A stretch of DNA of 62,225 nucleotides, from NCBI GenBank assembly GCA_007123775.1, contig SLGK01000054.1, positions 1-62,225 of the forward strand. Direction: 5' to 3'. Source of the DNA: Anaerolineae bacterium. GTDB lineage: Bacteria; Chloroflexota; Anaerolineae; Promineifilales; Promineifilaceae. The notes below the pieces were generated by a model. That model made no database searches and had not been told where the DNA came from. It saw nothing but the letters and a program-made list of their open reading frames with translations. A program made the translations under genes and the position numbers. Below are positions 43,454-52,783 of this stretch, piece after piece (within the stretch, counting starts at the first letter, position 1; every line of letters begins with the position of its first letter).

Positions 43454-44362
43454 ATGCGTGTCAAAGTCATTCTTAATCCCTGGTCTGATCGGGGACGGGC
43501 AGCCAAATTGCAGGATCAGATTCCGCTTTGGGCCAGACAGGTTGGGGGCGAACTCTCTCTGGTCTGTACGGAACGGCCTGGCCATGCCAAACAGTTGGCT
43601 CGTGAAGCGTCTGTGGCTGGCTATGATGTGGTGGCCGCCGCTGGCGGTGATGGTACGGTCCACGAGGTGGTTAACGGTCTGGTGCAAGGGGGTCGGGCAG
43701 CGGCCGCCCTGGGTGTGATCCCCATTGGCTCCGGCAATGATTTCGCTTTTTCTCAGGGCATCCCGACCGAACCGCAGCAAGCTGTTCACCGTCTCTTTGA
43801 CGGTCAACGCCGGGCGGTTGATCTGGCCCGTATCGAAGATGAACACGGCCGTTTCGCTCTGTTTGACAATAATTTGGGCATTGGCTTTGATGCAATTGTC
43901 GTCATCCAGACCGAGGCCATCACCCGCGTACACGGCTTCCTGATGTACTTTCTGGCCGTATTGCGCACGATTGCCCTCTATTACCAGACACCCCACCTTA
44001 AGCTCGACTTCGACGGGGAGCGCGTGGCCCAAAAGGTACTCTTCCTGGCAATGGGCCTGGGGCCGCGCGGCGGGGGCGGATTCTTTCTGACGCCAGATGC
44101 TCGCCATGATGACGACCATATTGACAGTTGTACCGTTAATCCTATCAACCGATTGACTATGCTGGCGATGTTGGCCAAAGCGATTAAAGGGACACACGTC
44201 ACTTCGCCCCACGTCACCATGCGTAAGAACCGGCGCATTGTGGTCCAGGCCAATCAACCGCTGCCAATTCATATTGATGGGGAAGTATTTGCCTACCCAC
44301 GTGACAACGTGCGTCAAATAACCGTGACCAGTTTGCCCCAGGCTCTACAGGTCATAGGATAA
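43454..44362 (+). CDS. diacylglycerol/sphingosine-kinase-like lipid kinase (YegS/DgkB family)
   Basis: 302 residues. It phosphorylates a lipid hydroxyl, probably diacylglycerol, with ATP. Family motifs are ILNPWSDRG, AAAGGDGTVHEVVNGL (the GGDGT nucleotide loop), GVIPIGSGNDFAF and, near the end, HIDGEVF. Length is standard. A clear AGAGGAG ribosome site precedes ATG 43454. It is divergent from the membrane operon, with an independent promoter. Confidence 0.92.
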   Translation: MRVKVILNPWSDRGRAAKLQDQIPLWARQVGGELSLVCTERPGHAKQLAREASVAGYDVVAAAGGDGTVHEVVNGLVQGGRAAAALGVIPIGSGNDFAFSQGIPTEPQQAVHRLFDGQRRAVDLARIEDEHGRFALFDNNLGIGFDAIVVIQTEAITRVHGFLMYFLAVLRTIALYYQTPHLKLDFDGERVAQKVLFLAMGLGPRGGGGFFLTPDARHDDDHIDSCTVNPINRLTMLAMLAKAIKGTHVTSPHVTMRKNRRIVVQANQPLPIHIDGEVFAYPRDNVRQITVTSLPQALQVIG

Positions 44363-44421
44363 TACCTGCCTGTTGGCGGATGAACGCAATAAACGGATTA
44401 ACCATTCAGCAATTCAACTAT

Positions 44422-44522
44422 GACTCTACTGAAAAAAGGTGCCGAAACCGAGTTTTTCAAGGCCAACCACTCTGGTGATTGTGATGGGTTTTAACAAAGA
44501 ACTCGGTTTTTTCAGTGGACTC
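44422..44522. mobile_element. 101-bp MITE-like element, copy B
   Basis: Same length and orientation as copy A (590-690), about five mismatches, and the same terminal inverted repeats. It is flanked by a direct duplication AACTAT at 44416-44421 and 44523-44528. It lies between the lipid kinase and the helicase-associated gene. Confidence 0.88.
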
Positions 44523-44551
44523 AACTATTAACAAGGCACAAGGATGAGGCG

Positions 44552-46237
44552 ATGCGCTTGCTGGAAAAAGCTCTAAATGATCATGACTTGATTGTACTAC
44601 GTGTTATTGGCGAGTGGTGGGAGTTGGACCTGACCGGACACGATAAGGCCGGCTGCGTGGCGGCGTTGACGGAACGACTGCAGCAGATTGACATGTCGGC
44701 CGAAATGGTTTATCTACCGCCTGACGAGGCCCAGGCGCTGCGCGACCTGAAGCTGGCCAACGGCCGTTTACCCGTTGCCAAGTTTAGTCGTCGTTATGGC
44801 GAGGTGCGCCTGATGGGGCCGGGCCGTCTGGAACGGGAAGAACCCTGGTATGACCCGGAAAATGTGGCCGAAGCGCTCTGGTACCGCGGTTTCCTGTACC
44901 GGGGTTTTGACGAAACGGCCGACGAGATTATCGAGTTTTACTACCTGCCTACCGAACTGCTGGCCATTTTGCCAGAGACAGATAATGACGCGTTATCTGC
45001 TCATGTCATTGCCGAACGCGCTGAGCCAACGGCCGACACACCCCTCAAACCTGCCCCATCGCCGGTCCAGTACCAAACGGCCGTTACCGACGCCGTGGAT
45101 GATGTAACCACAATGCTGGCTTTGGCCCAGGTGGGCCGCTTGCGGTCGCAACATCTGGAAAATCTGCTCCTTAACGCTGACGTAGACCGCCGCTCGCTGC
45201 TGCTCACTCTGTCGGAAGAGATGGGTCTGGTTAAGCGGCTAGAAAATCGGTTACGCCCTACGCGCTCGGCCGTTACCTGGCTGCGCCAGTCGCGTGAAGC
45301 CCAACTGCGCGAGCTGGCCGACGCCTGGAGCGGCAGCAGTTGGAACGATTTGTGCCGCACGCCCGGCCTCTCCTGCGAAGGCGAGAACTGGCGCAACGAT
45401 CCTATTTTGGCCCGCAGCGCCCTGCTAGAGATGCTGCCACGTCAGGCTGACTGGTATAGCCTGGCCGACTTAACCGAGCTGATTCGCAGCGAAAACCCCG
45501 ACTTTCAGCGCCCAGACGGCAATTACGATACCTGGTATATTCGCGATAAAGCCACCGGCAGCTATGTCAGCGGCTTTGAGAATTGGATGCTGGTTGAAGG
45601 ACGGCTGCTGCGCTTTTTGCTTGCCGGGCCAATGAGCTGGCTGGGACTGGTAGAGACAGCTACCAACGATCATAATACGGCCGATCTTCTCTTTCGCCTG
45701 ACGCAGCGGGCACTAGATTGGCTCGATCAGCAGCCTGCGGCCGCTAAAGAAGTAAATGTGCCCCTGGTCGTGCAGCCTGATGCTTTGCTACTGGTTCCCC
45801 ACAATGCTGACCGCTACCAACGCTTTCAGGCGGCCCGTATCACTGAGCCTGAGCCGGTAACGCCAGGCCAGCCCTACCCCTACCGGCTGACACCTCAATC
45901 ATTGGCCTACGCCCAGACGCAAGGGATTACGCCTGACCGGGTGCTGGAATTCTTGGCGCAGGTGAGCGGCCGGCCGGTACCGACGAGCGTTAAGCGGGCT
46001 ATTGTGCGCTGGGGCGAGAAAGGGGTTGAAGGACGGGTAGAAACGGCTGTAATTTTGCGCGTCAGGGATGAGGCGATTCTCAACACGCTGCGCCAAAACC
46101 CTAAAACACGCAACTACCTTGGTGAAAGCCTGGGACCGCTGGCGGCCACCGTTCGTGCTGATGAATGGGACCAACTGCGCCAGGCCACAGCCGAATTGGG
46201 TTTGCTTTTGGAAGTGACGACTGATACAAAGATTTAA
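44552..46237 (+). CDS. helicase-associated (XPB/Helicase_C_3-like) domain protein
   Basis: 561 residues without helicase Walker motifs. The C-terminal ~170 residues (LVVQPDALLLVPHNADRYQR, YRLTPQSLAYAQTQGITPDR, FLAQVSGRPVPTSVKRAIVRW) match the pattern of the Helicase_C_3 domain found in XPB-like and stand-alone bacterial proteins. The N-terminal two thirds contain winged-helix-like stretches (QVGRLRSQHLENLLLNADVD). Stand-alone members are uncharacterised; DNA binding is a guess. AGGATGAGG precedes ATG 44552. Confidence 0.7.
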   Translation: MRLLEKALNDHDLIVLRVIGEWWELDLTGHDKAGCVAALTERLQQIDMSAEMVYLPPDEAQALRDLKLANGRLPVAKFSRRYGEVRLMGPGRLEREEPWYDPENVAEALWYRGFLYRGFDETADEIIEFYYLPTELLAILPETDNDALSAHVIAERAEPTADTPLKPAPSPVQYQTAVTDAVDDVTTMLALAQVGRLRSQHLENLLLNADVDRRSLLLTLSEEMGLVKRLENRLRPTRSAVTWLRQSREAQLRELADAWSGSSWNDLCRTPGLSCEGENWRNDPILARSALLEMLPRQADWYSLADLTELIRSENPDFQRPDGNYDTWYIRDKATGSYVSGFENWMLVEGRLLRFLLAGPMSWLGLVETATNDHNTADLLFRLTQRALDWLDQQPAAAKEVNVPLVVQPDALLLVPHNADRYQRFQAARITEPEPVTPGQPYPYRLTPQSLAYAQTQGITPDRVLEFLAQVSGRPVPTSVKRAIVRWGEKGVEGRVETAVILRVRDEAILNTLRQNPKTRNYLGESLGPLAATVRADEWDQLRQATAELGLLLEVTTDTKI

Positions 46238-46261
46238 AGTGTGCTATACTACCCACCTGTT

Positions 46262-47083
46262 ATGATATTCAGACGAAGAAAACAAAATCGAATTCGCTTG
46301 AAAAGCGCACGAGAGCTGGACCGTATGCGCGTTGCCGGCCGCATGGTGGCCGACTGTTTTGCCTTGCTTAAAGCAAATATTCATCCCGGCGTTAGCCTCC
46401 ATCATCTGGACCAACTGGTTGAAAACTACCTCCACGAGATGGGTGCCCAGCCACTTTATAAAGGCTATCAGGGGAGCGGGTCGGACCATCCCCCCTTTCC
46501 TGGCGTCATTTGCGCTTCTATTAACCATGAAATCTGTCACGGCTTGCCTGACCAGCGCCTGTTGCAGGATGGGGATATAATCGGCATTGACATCGGCCTG
46601 CGCTACAAGGGCTATTGTGGTGATGCCTGTGTGACTTTTCCGGTGGGCACTGTTTCAGCAGAAGCGAGTCGCTTGTTAGAGGTAGCTGAGACGGCCCTAT
46701 GGCACGGCATTCGCGCCGCGCAAAACAATGGCTATCTTAATGACATTGGCCGGGCTATCCATGACTATGCGGATACAAAACGGGTGTCGGTCGTGCATGA
46801 ATGGGGTGGCCACGGCATCGGCCGTTCTTTGCACGAACCCCCGTCTGTTTCTCATATTCGCCAGGAGGAGCGGGGTCCACGTTTACAGCCGGGCATGGTT
46901 TTCACCATTGAGCCGATGATTAACCTGGGCACGCATGAATGGTATTTGCTGCCTGACGGCTGGACGGTTATCACGGCCGATGGCCAGCTCTCGGCCCAGT
47001 TTGAACATACTGTTGCCATCACGCAAAACGGCCCGGAAATCCTGACGCTGCCGCCGACGGTTTCCGCTAATGGCCAACCGTAG
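46262..47083 (+). CDS. map: methionine aminopeptidase, type I
   Basis: 273 residues. It removes the initiator methionine. Start ATG 46262 (MIFRRRKQNRIRL); a TATACT hexamer at 46245-46250 suggests a short or absent leader. Active-site elements: His in NHEICHGLPD, Asp pair in GIDIGLRYKGYCGDAC, His in GGHGIGRSLHEPP, Glu in FTIEPMI and QFEHTVAI. It lacks the zinc-finger N terminus of some actinobacterial forms. Length is near standard (~265). Confidence 0.94.
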   Translation: MIFRRRKQNRIRLKSARELDRMRVAGRMVADCFALLKANIHPGVSLHHLDQLVENYLHEMGAQPLYKGYQGSGSDHPPFPGVICASINHEICHGLPDQRLLQDGDIIGIDIGLRYKGYCGDACVTFPVGTVSAEASRLLEVAETALWHGIRAAQNNGYLNDIGRAIHDYADTKRVSVVHEWGGHGIGRSLHEPPSVSHIRQEERGPRLQPGMVFTIEPMINLGTHEWYLLPDGWTVITADGQLSAQFEHTVAITQNGPEILTLPPTVSANGQP

Positions 47084-47138
47084 ATGGCCAACGCTTAAGC
47101 AGACAGTTAGGTTTTATTGAGAATAGCGTAGAGAAATG

Positions 47139-47156
47139 GAGACGGATGCGCGTCTC
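47139..47156 (+). terminator. possible terminator hairpin after map
   Basis: GAGACG and CGTCTC with a 6-base loop; a T-rich stretch (CTCTTTTTATT) follows only ~15 bp later, so termination is uncertain. The rest of the 47084-47260 gap shows nothing recognisable. Confidence 0.3.
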
Positions 47157-47260
47157 TGTGGCTCTGCGCTCTTTTTATTGGGAGTTTGGGAACAGACCCG
47201 CCTGTGTTCTGCTTATAAACCAGTGGGGTGGACACGGGCTTTGCTCATCAGGGGAGGTGT

Positions 47261-49717
47261 ATGATGGTACGGCGTTTGGCAGTTGGATTGTTGCTGTTGT
47301 TTGTAACGGGAGTGGCGCAGGTGGCGGTCGGGCAAACGGCCGTTTCTACCTCCCTGCTGATTACCGAAATCTATTACCATTCGCCCGGTCCCGACGAAGA
47401 GGAAGAGTGGATTGAGCTGGCCTATTTTGGGGCGGAGCCGTTAGACATCAGCCGCTACAAGGTGGGTGACGAAGCTCGCGCCGGCGGCAACGAAGGAATG
47501 ATGCGTTTTCCCGACGGGGCAGTGATCCAGCCAGAGCAGGTGATTGTGGTGGCCCAAACGGCCGTTGGCTTTCGCGGTCGTTTTGGCTTCAATCCCGATT
47601 ACGAAATGCGTGACACCGATCCCACCGTTCCGGTTATGGTCCATTACCCGTTATGGGCCAACGGCCGTATTCTGTTGGCCAACCGGGGTGATGATGTGCT
47701 GCTGCTTGACGACCAGGATCAGATCGTCGATGCCGTTAGCTACGGCGATTCCACGACCTTCTTTAGTCCGGCCATTGCTCCTGTTTTTCAAGGCCAAAGC
47801 CTGGCACGAATTCCTGCCTGGTGCGATACAAATTCGGCCGCCGACTGGCAGCCTCTGCGCGTGCCAACGCCCGGCCGTATAAGCACAGAAGGTGAGTGTG
47901 CTATTCCGCCACCGGAATCCCTGCTGCCCATCGGGGCCATTCAGGGTGCTGGCGATGTTTCCCCTTTCGTTAATCAGATCGTGACCTTTCGTGGCGTTGT
48001 GACCGGTATCCACGAAGATCAAAATGCCAGCGGCGTCATCTATTACACCCTCTTTGTACAGGATTTGCCCGGCCAGGAGGATGGCGATCCGGCCACGTCA
48101 GACGGCATAGCCGTTTTTACCGGGCGCCAGCGACCGGTGGCCCAGATTGGCGACCGGGTGCGCGTCACGGGCCAGGTTATTGAATTCTTCGGCTTGACGG
48201 AGATCAGCGACCGCGACCTGACTATTGTCGTGGAGGATAGCGGGTTACCGCTCCCTGATCCCGTCTTCGTTGACCCGCCAGCCGACAATGCCGAGCAGGC
48301 TGTCTACTTTGAACGTCTGGAAGGGATGCGCGTTGCTTTTGCCGGTCCGGTGTCTGTGGTTGGTCCTAGTTGGGGTGGCTGTAGTTTTGCCGTGGCGAAT
48401 TTGGGGGATCCATCACAGCGCGTGGTCTATCGTGCTGATGAAAATGCGCCGGTGGGGCAGGTGGTCCCCATTCTGCATCATACCAAGTTAAGCTGTGCCG
48501 GTTTTCCCGAAGTCAAGGTGGGGGATGTGGTTGAGGGTATTGTGGGACCGCTGACTTACCACTTCGACCAGTTCAAAATTGTGCAGCAGCCAACGGATGA
48601 GATCATTGTACGTCCCATGCCCATGCCGCCGCTGCCCACACCACCGGCCGTGCCTGCCGATCAGTTCACAGTTGTTTCGTTTAACGTCGAGAATTATTTC
48701 GACCACATTGACGATACGGGTCGTGATGCCGAGCCGAAGCCCACGTTGGCTGAGATCGCGGTAAAGCAGACCAAGCTGGCCTTTGCTCTAACCGAGGTGC
48801 TGGGCTGTCCTACTATTGTGGGCATCCAGGAGGTAGAAAAGGGGGTTTTGCTGGAACAGTTGGCCGCACTGACGGCCGAATCGTGTGGCTTTACTTATGA
48901 GGTGATCCACGAAGAGAGTGCCGACGTGCGCGGCATCGACGTCGCTTACATGGTTGATCCGCGCCGGGTCGCAGTTGTTTCAGCTCAACTGGAACAGGCG
49001 TGTACCAGCCTGAATACCGGCATTATCGATCCGACAATCGCCTGCCCGACCGGACAGCAACCTCTTTTTTCACGGGCGCCGTTAGAACTGGTAGCCTTGA
49101 TCGATGGCCACCATTATATCTTTTATGTCAATCACTTCAAATCTAAGTTGGGAGATGCGGCCGAAACAGCCGCCCGTCGTCTGGCCCAGGCGCAGCATAT
49201 CAATGCGTTGGTAGCCACCCACCTGGCTCAGGATACCCAGGCCCGGGTGATGGTAATTGGGGATTTCAATGATTATGAATTGTCGCCTCCCTTGCTGGCT
49301 ATGACCCAACAGGGGCAGTTGACCAACGTCCTCAGCCGGCTGCCGGAACAGGATCGATATAGCTTTAGCTTTGGCGGGGCGGCGCAGCTAATTGATGGAT
49401 TGCTGGTTTCGCCGGCTGTAGCGGAAGCTGTGACCTGGGTCGGGGTGGCCCACGTCAATGCGGATTTTCCTTCCTTTTGGGAAGCGGATATTTCGCCAGA
49501 GCGGATCGGCTTTCGCTCCTCGGACCATGACTTTCCCCTGATAATGATTGCTTTGCCAACGGCGGAAACGGCCGTTGCGGTCCGGCCAGAGCATGATGCG
49601 ATGACGACCGTTGCCACAACTTCCCCAGCCACCAACTGGCTGCTGGGGGGGCTTCTCTTGCTGGTGATAGTCGTGGCTATCCTTTTTGTGTGGCGACGGC
49701 GTGGCCAAACAGAGTGA
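47261..49717 (+). CDS. extracellular endonuclease/exonuclease/phosphatase (ExeM/NucH-like) with lamin-tail domain
   Basis: 818 residues. Signal peptide (VRRLAVGLLLLFVTGVAQVA), lamin-tail domain (about 30-150, LLITEIYYHSPGPDEEEEWI), an OB-like segment (about 230-330, VTFRGVVTGIHEDQNASG), then a DNase-I-like domain with VVSFNVENYFD, IVGIQEVEKG, VNHFKSKLGD, VIGDFNDYE and RSSDHDFPLI. It ends in a membrane helix and WRRRGQTE, so it is held on the outside of the cell. It probably degrades extracellular DNA. ATG 47261 follows GGGGAGG. Confidence 0.88.
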   Translation: MMVRRLAVGLLLLFVTGVAQVAVGQTAVSTSLLITEIYYHSPGPDEEEEWIELAYFGAEPLDISRYKVGDEARAGGNEGMMRFPDGAVIQPEQVIVVAQTAVGFRGRFGFNPDYEMRDTDPTVPVMVHYPLWANGRILLANRGDDVLLLDDQDQIVDAVSYGDSTTFFSPAIAPVFQGQSLARIPAWCDTNSAADWQPLRVPTPGRISTEGECAIPPPESLLPIGAIQGAGDVSPFVNQIVTFRGVVTGIHEDQNASGVIYYTLFVQDLPGQEDGDPATSDGIAVFTGRQRPVAQIGDRVRVTGQVIEFFGLTEISDRDLTIVVEDSGLPLPDPVFVDPPADNAEQAVYFERLEGMRVAFAGPVSVVGPSWGGCSFAVANLGDPSQRVVYRADENAPVGQVVPILHHTKLSCAGFPEVKVGDVVEGIVGPLTYHFDQFKIVQQPTDEIIVRPMPMPPLPTPPAVPADQFTVVSFNVENYFDHIDDTGRDAEPKPTLAEIAVKQTKLAFALTEVLGCPTIVGIQEVEKGVLLEQLAALTAESCGFTYEVIHEESADVRGIDVAYMVDPRRVAVVSAQLEQACTSLNTGIIDPTIACPTGQQPLFSRAPLELVALIDGHHYIFYVNHFKSKLGDAAETAARRLAQAQHINALVATHLAQDTQARVMVIGDFNDYELSPPLLAMTQQGQLTNVLSRLPEQDRYSFSFGGAAQLIDGLLVSPAVAEAVTWVGVAHVNADFPSFWEADISPERIGFRSSDHDFPLIMIALPTAETAVAVRPEHDAMTTVATTSPATNWLLGGLLLLVIVVAILFVWRRRGQTE

Positions 49718-49808
49718 TTTTAACGCCTTTTACATTGATTCCGCGCCAATACCTCATTAGAATGCGAACAGAAGCTACTAATGGGCCACTCGCGCTCCGT
49801 GGAATCTT

Positions 49809-50969
49809 ATGGCACAGATATTAATCGTTGATACAGATACGGCTTTTGCCCAACGACTCAGTAAAGCATTAAGTCAACTGGAAGAAGAGCATACCGTTGT
49901 CCATGTGAAAACGGCAATTGAAGCCCGCCTGTTATTGGCCAGCCAGCCCCAAGACCTGGCTTTCATACCGCCTGAGGAAAACGGGGAAGGGATGAACGCG
50001 CTGCGTTCGCTCCAGCCTGATTTGCGGTTGGTTATTACGGCTCCCACTGTTGACTTTACCCTGCCGGCAGTGTATGGTGGCCGTGTGCAGGGGGTGTTAA
50101 TACGGCCGTTGTTGCATTTTGATGTGGAGGATGTGGTGCGCACGGCGCTGAACCAGCCGGCCGCTACCAGCACCAGTTTCATGAGTCGCCAGCGCCCGGT
50201 TCAAGCCGATTGGGCCGACAGCTCGGCCGTTATCGACGCCTTACAGAAAGTCAATTTGGGGGAACTGGTGAAAACGGCCGTTTTTACACGGGGTGCTCGA
50301 CTTATTGGCTATTGGGGAGACCTGACCGATGCTGAAGCCGCAGCCACCGCTCACCACATCGGCCACACCTGGAATGGTTCCAATTACCGCATTCAAATTC
50401 AATTTATGCACTTGCCAGCTCAAAACGGCGACCTGTTATTATACACCCGCTACATCATCGACCAATTCTTGCTGACGCTAGTCAGCCTGCCCGATACGCC
50501 CCTGAGTGAATTGCGCCGTCGCGCCGAACAGTTGGCCAATATCTTGCGCGATACGCTGGCAGGTGAAGCCACTATCAGCCAATCGCCTGACGTACAGCCC
50601 AGTCAAAGAACAACCTACGCCGTCGTCTGGCGGCCCGTCAACACCCTGCCCACCGCCTTGCTGATTCCTCTGCGCCGTATCATTGAGCGGTTGGCTACCG
50701 CCAATGGCTGTGTGCTAACGCATAGCGAAGTACGCCCCGATGTTATCCATCTGGTGGTTAATTGCCCACCGGAGCATAGCAGTAGTTGGCTGGTGGTTTT
50801 GCTGAAGAGCGGCACTGAAGAAGCTATTCAGGAAGAATATGGGGTGATGGTCAATTTGTGGGAGCCTGGCTACCACGTGGAAGAGCGCGAGGAGCCACTG
50901 GCGGCCTCTGAGTTGCGTGTGTTTTTGCAGCAGAAGGCAGGCAGTCGCCGGGCAATCGGTAATCGGTAG
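49809..50969 (+). CDS. fusion: pseudo-receiver, roadblock/LC7-like, inactivated IS200-type (HUH) transposase domain
   Basis: 386 residues. Residues 1-118 have the receiver fold (ILIVDTD..., VLIRPL), but the phospho-Asp position is Pro54 and the conserved Lys is Arg. Residues ~137-248 look like a roadblock/LC7 domain (VFTRGARLIGYWGDLTD, NGDLLLYTRYIIDQFLL). Residues ~268-378 align with TnpA of IS200/IS605: YAVVWRPVN (YHIVWCPKY), PDVIHLVV (KDHIHILA), VVLLKSGTEEAIQEEY, LWEPGYHV, then RVFLQQK where TnpA has the catalytic Tyr (KQYIENQ). First HUH His is Val312 and the Tyr is Phe372, so it should bind but not cut DNA. The last residues lie in a repeat. Confidence 0.72.
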   Translation: MAQILIVDTDTAFAQRLSKALSQLEEEHTVVHVKTAIEARLLLASQPQDLAFIPPEENGEGMNALRSLQPDLRLVITAPTVDFTLPAVYGGRVQGVLIRPLLHFDVEDVVRTALNQPAATSTSFMSRQRPVQADWADSSAVIDALQKVNLGELVKTAVFTRGARLIGYWGDLTDAEAAATAHHIGHTWNGSNYRIQIQFMHLPAQNGDLLLYTRYIIDQFLLTLVSLPDTPLSELRRRAEQLANILRDTLAGEATISQSPDVQPSQRTTYAVVWRPVNTLPTALLIPLRRIIERLATANGCVLTHSEVRPDVIHLVVNCPPEHSSSWLVVLLKSGTEEAIQEEYGVMVNLWEPGYHVEEREEPLAASELRVFLQQKAGSRRAIGNR

Positions 50970-51012
50970 ACAATGACCAACAATCGGCACGCGCTACCGA
51001 TTACCGACGACC
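50952..51012. repeat. heptamer hairpin, GATTACC family
   Basis: GCAATCGGTAATCGGTAG and the inverted CTACCGATTACCGACGACC flank a loop of about 25 bases. It encodes the last residues (IGNR) and stop of the fusion gene and fills the spacer to the SPFH gene. Confidence 0.75.
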
Positions 51013-51028
51013 GCGAAGGCGATCTTCC

Positions 51029-52078
51029 CTATCCCCCTAAGAACTCGTCCAGATTTGCCTTGCTAATGCGGTAGCTGCTGCCGATTTTGCGTGCCTTCAG
51101 GTCGCCAGCCTCAATGGCTTCCATGATGTCGGCTTCAGTAACCTGTACGATGGCAGCGGCCTGCGCTGGGGTCATGACAGACGGAACTTCACCGCCGCCC
51201 GGTGCGGGTGCCTGCTGCTGTTGTTGTGGCTGCATTTGCTGTTGTTGCTGTTGCTGCTGCTGCATGGATTGCATGGCGGCCATACCCATGGCCCCAAAAC
51301 CAATTTCGCCCATTCCACCACCTCCCGGATTTTCAGCTGCTTTAACAAATGCGTCGGCTTGCTGACGCTGTACATAGCTGGTGCCATAGCCCATGTTGGT
51401 CACAACATCCAACGAGTTGGGGTGCAGCCCCATACGAATATTAAAATCGACCAATGACAGCCCGATAGCGTCGAAATCATTCTGAAGCAAACCGATCAGC
51501 AAGTCATTGAGGTCTTTGGTAAAGTTTTGCAGTTGGGCCGGGCCAAGATTCTTGGCAGTAGCCAGTTCGCTCAACTTATCTTGCATAATGACGGCCAGCA
51601 TGGGGTCTAGACGCTGCTTAAGCTGGGTCTGACGTACGCTGTCACGGAAGGCGTCCATGGCGTTGAGGAAGCGCCACGGATCGGTTATGCGAATAACGTA
51701 GGTACCGTTGCCCACAATGGCGCTGGCCCCCGGCGGCCGCTGTAGATGTTCAACTACGATGGGCGCGGATGTTCCCCACTTCATGGTCAGGTCGGTGGCC
51801 TTCACGAAGTAGACATCGGCCGTGAAAACGTTCTGACCACCAAACAATCCCCGCTCGTACAGGTCGGTGAGGAAGGGAATGCTCTCGGTTGTCAGGGTAT
51901 GCCGGCCAGAGTTGAAGGTCCCCATTGGCTCGCCGCCCCGGACAAAAACGGCCATTTCACCCGGATTAACAATCAGAGCCGAGCCTAGTTTGATGTCACC
52001 CAGCCCGCCCCGCGGAAACTTCTGCACAACTTCGTCCGGCAGCCAGGTTTCGATTCCTACACGATCAAATATTTGCAT
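51029..52078 (-). CDS. SPFH/virion-core-like protein with polyQ linker and C-terminal helix-turn-helix
   Basis: 349 residues from MQIFDRVGIETWLPDEVVQ. Residues ~1-230 are an SPFH/band-7-type scaffold (LIVNPGEMAVFVRGGEPMG, VIRITDPWRFLNAMDAFRDS, FDAIGLSLVDFNIRMGL), without an N-terminal membrane helix. A linker has a run of nine Gln and a second shorter run. The end (EVTEADIMEAIEAGDLKARK, YRISKANLDEFLGG) is an excisionase/MerR-like helix-turn-helix. SPFH proteins build membrane-associated rings; a DNA-binding tail is unusual. Next to it is a coiled-coil gene. Confidence 0.8.
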   Translation of the reverse strand: MQIFDRVGIETWLPDEVVQKFPRGGLGDIKLGSALIVNPGEMAVFVRGGEPMGTFNSGRHTLTTESIPFLTDLYERGLFGGQNVFTADVYFVKATDLTMKWGTSAPIVVEHLQRPPGASAIVGNGTYVIRITDPWRFLNAMDAFRDSVRQTQLKQRLDPMLAVIMQDKLSELATAKNLGPAQLQNFTKDLNDLLIGLLQNDFDAIGLSLVDFNIRMGLHPNSLDVVTNMGYGTSYVQRQQADAFVKAAENPGGGGMGEIGFGAMGMAAMQSMQQQQQQQQQMQPQQQQQAPAPGGGEVPSVMTPAQAAAIVQVTEADIMEAIEAGDLKARKIGSSYRISKANLDEFLGG

Positions 52079-52152
52079 GACGTTTCTCCTTGAATGTAGT
52101 TTGTCGGTTTGTGAGATTACCAAGTGGCCAAGCGGCTAACTATGCTCTCTAC

Positions 52153-52692
52153 TCAACCAATTCCTTTGATCACTTCATCCCGCTCGCCGAAGGCCGCGTT
52201 GGCTTCACGCAGGGTTGTATCTAGTTCACGCAGTACGCTGCTGACATCATCATGGTCACGTACCGCCTTCTCTAAAGCGGCCGTTTGCACTTCAATTGTG
52301 TCGGCGTAGTTAAGCATGTTTTCATCAAACATATAGATGCGGGCCAGGTCTTCTTCTTTTACTTTGATAGCATCGAAGAAGCTGCCATAACCCTGCGGCG
52401 CGTCTTTGATCTTGCCGATGAGGCCCATCAGGCGCGTATCGACCCGACCCAACTCTTCGGCATACTGCATGGCCCGCACAATATCGCGGCTGAGTTCCTG
52501 GTGTACGCTAGAAAACTGAAGGCGTGTTCGTTCCAGCCGAGCGGCGATGGTTTCGCGCAAGAGCTGGTCGGCGTCACGCCGGCGACCACGTTCCATGTAG
52601 CCGGACAACCCCGGTAGTTTGCTGAGCAAATTACCCAGTCCGGTCGAGTTGTCCTGGATTCGTTCGTAAATATCGGTGACCTGTTTCTTCAT
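52153..52692 (-). CDS. helical coiled-coil protein upstream of the SPFH gene
   Basis: 179 residues, all helical with charged heptads (LLRETIAARLERTRLQFSSV, IEVQTAALEKAVRDHDDV), rather like short PspA-type or tubulin-binding helical proteins but with no firm family match. A gap of ~75 bp separates it from the SPFH gene on the same strand, so co-transcription and a shared membrane-scaffold role are likely. Confidence 0.65.
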   Translation of the reverse strand: MKKQVTDIYERIQDNSTGLGNLLSKLPGLSGYMERGRRRDADQLLRETIAARLERTRLQFSSVHQELSRDIVRAMQYAEELGRVDTRLMGLIGKIKDAPQGYGSFFDAIKVKEEDLARIYMFDENMLNYADTIEVQTAALEKAVRDHDDVSSVLRELDTTLREANAAFGERDEVIKGIG

Positions 52693-52783
52693 GACAATGC
52701 TCCTTTAGAATTTTGAAGGATGAATGATGAAGGCTGAAACCCGCTGCGTCATTAGCCGACATGGGCTGACGGGCATTGGTTAC

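Noticed and set aside
43409..44317. 302-codon minus-strand open frame
   Set aside because: Antisense to the lipid kinase, which has a clear ribosome site and GGDGT motif.
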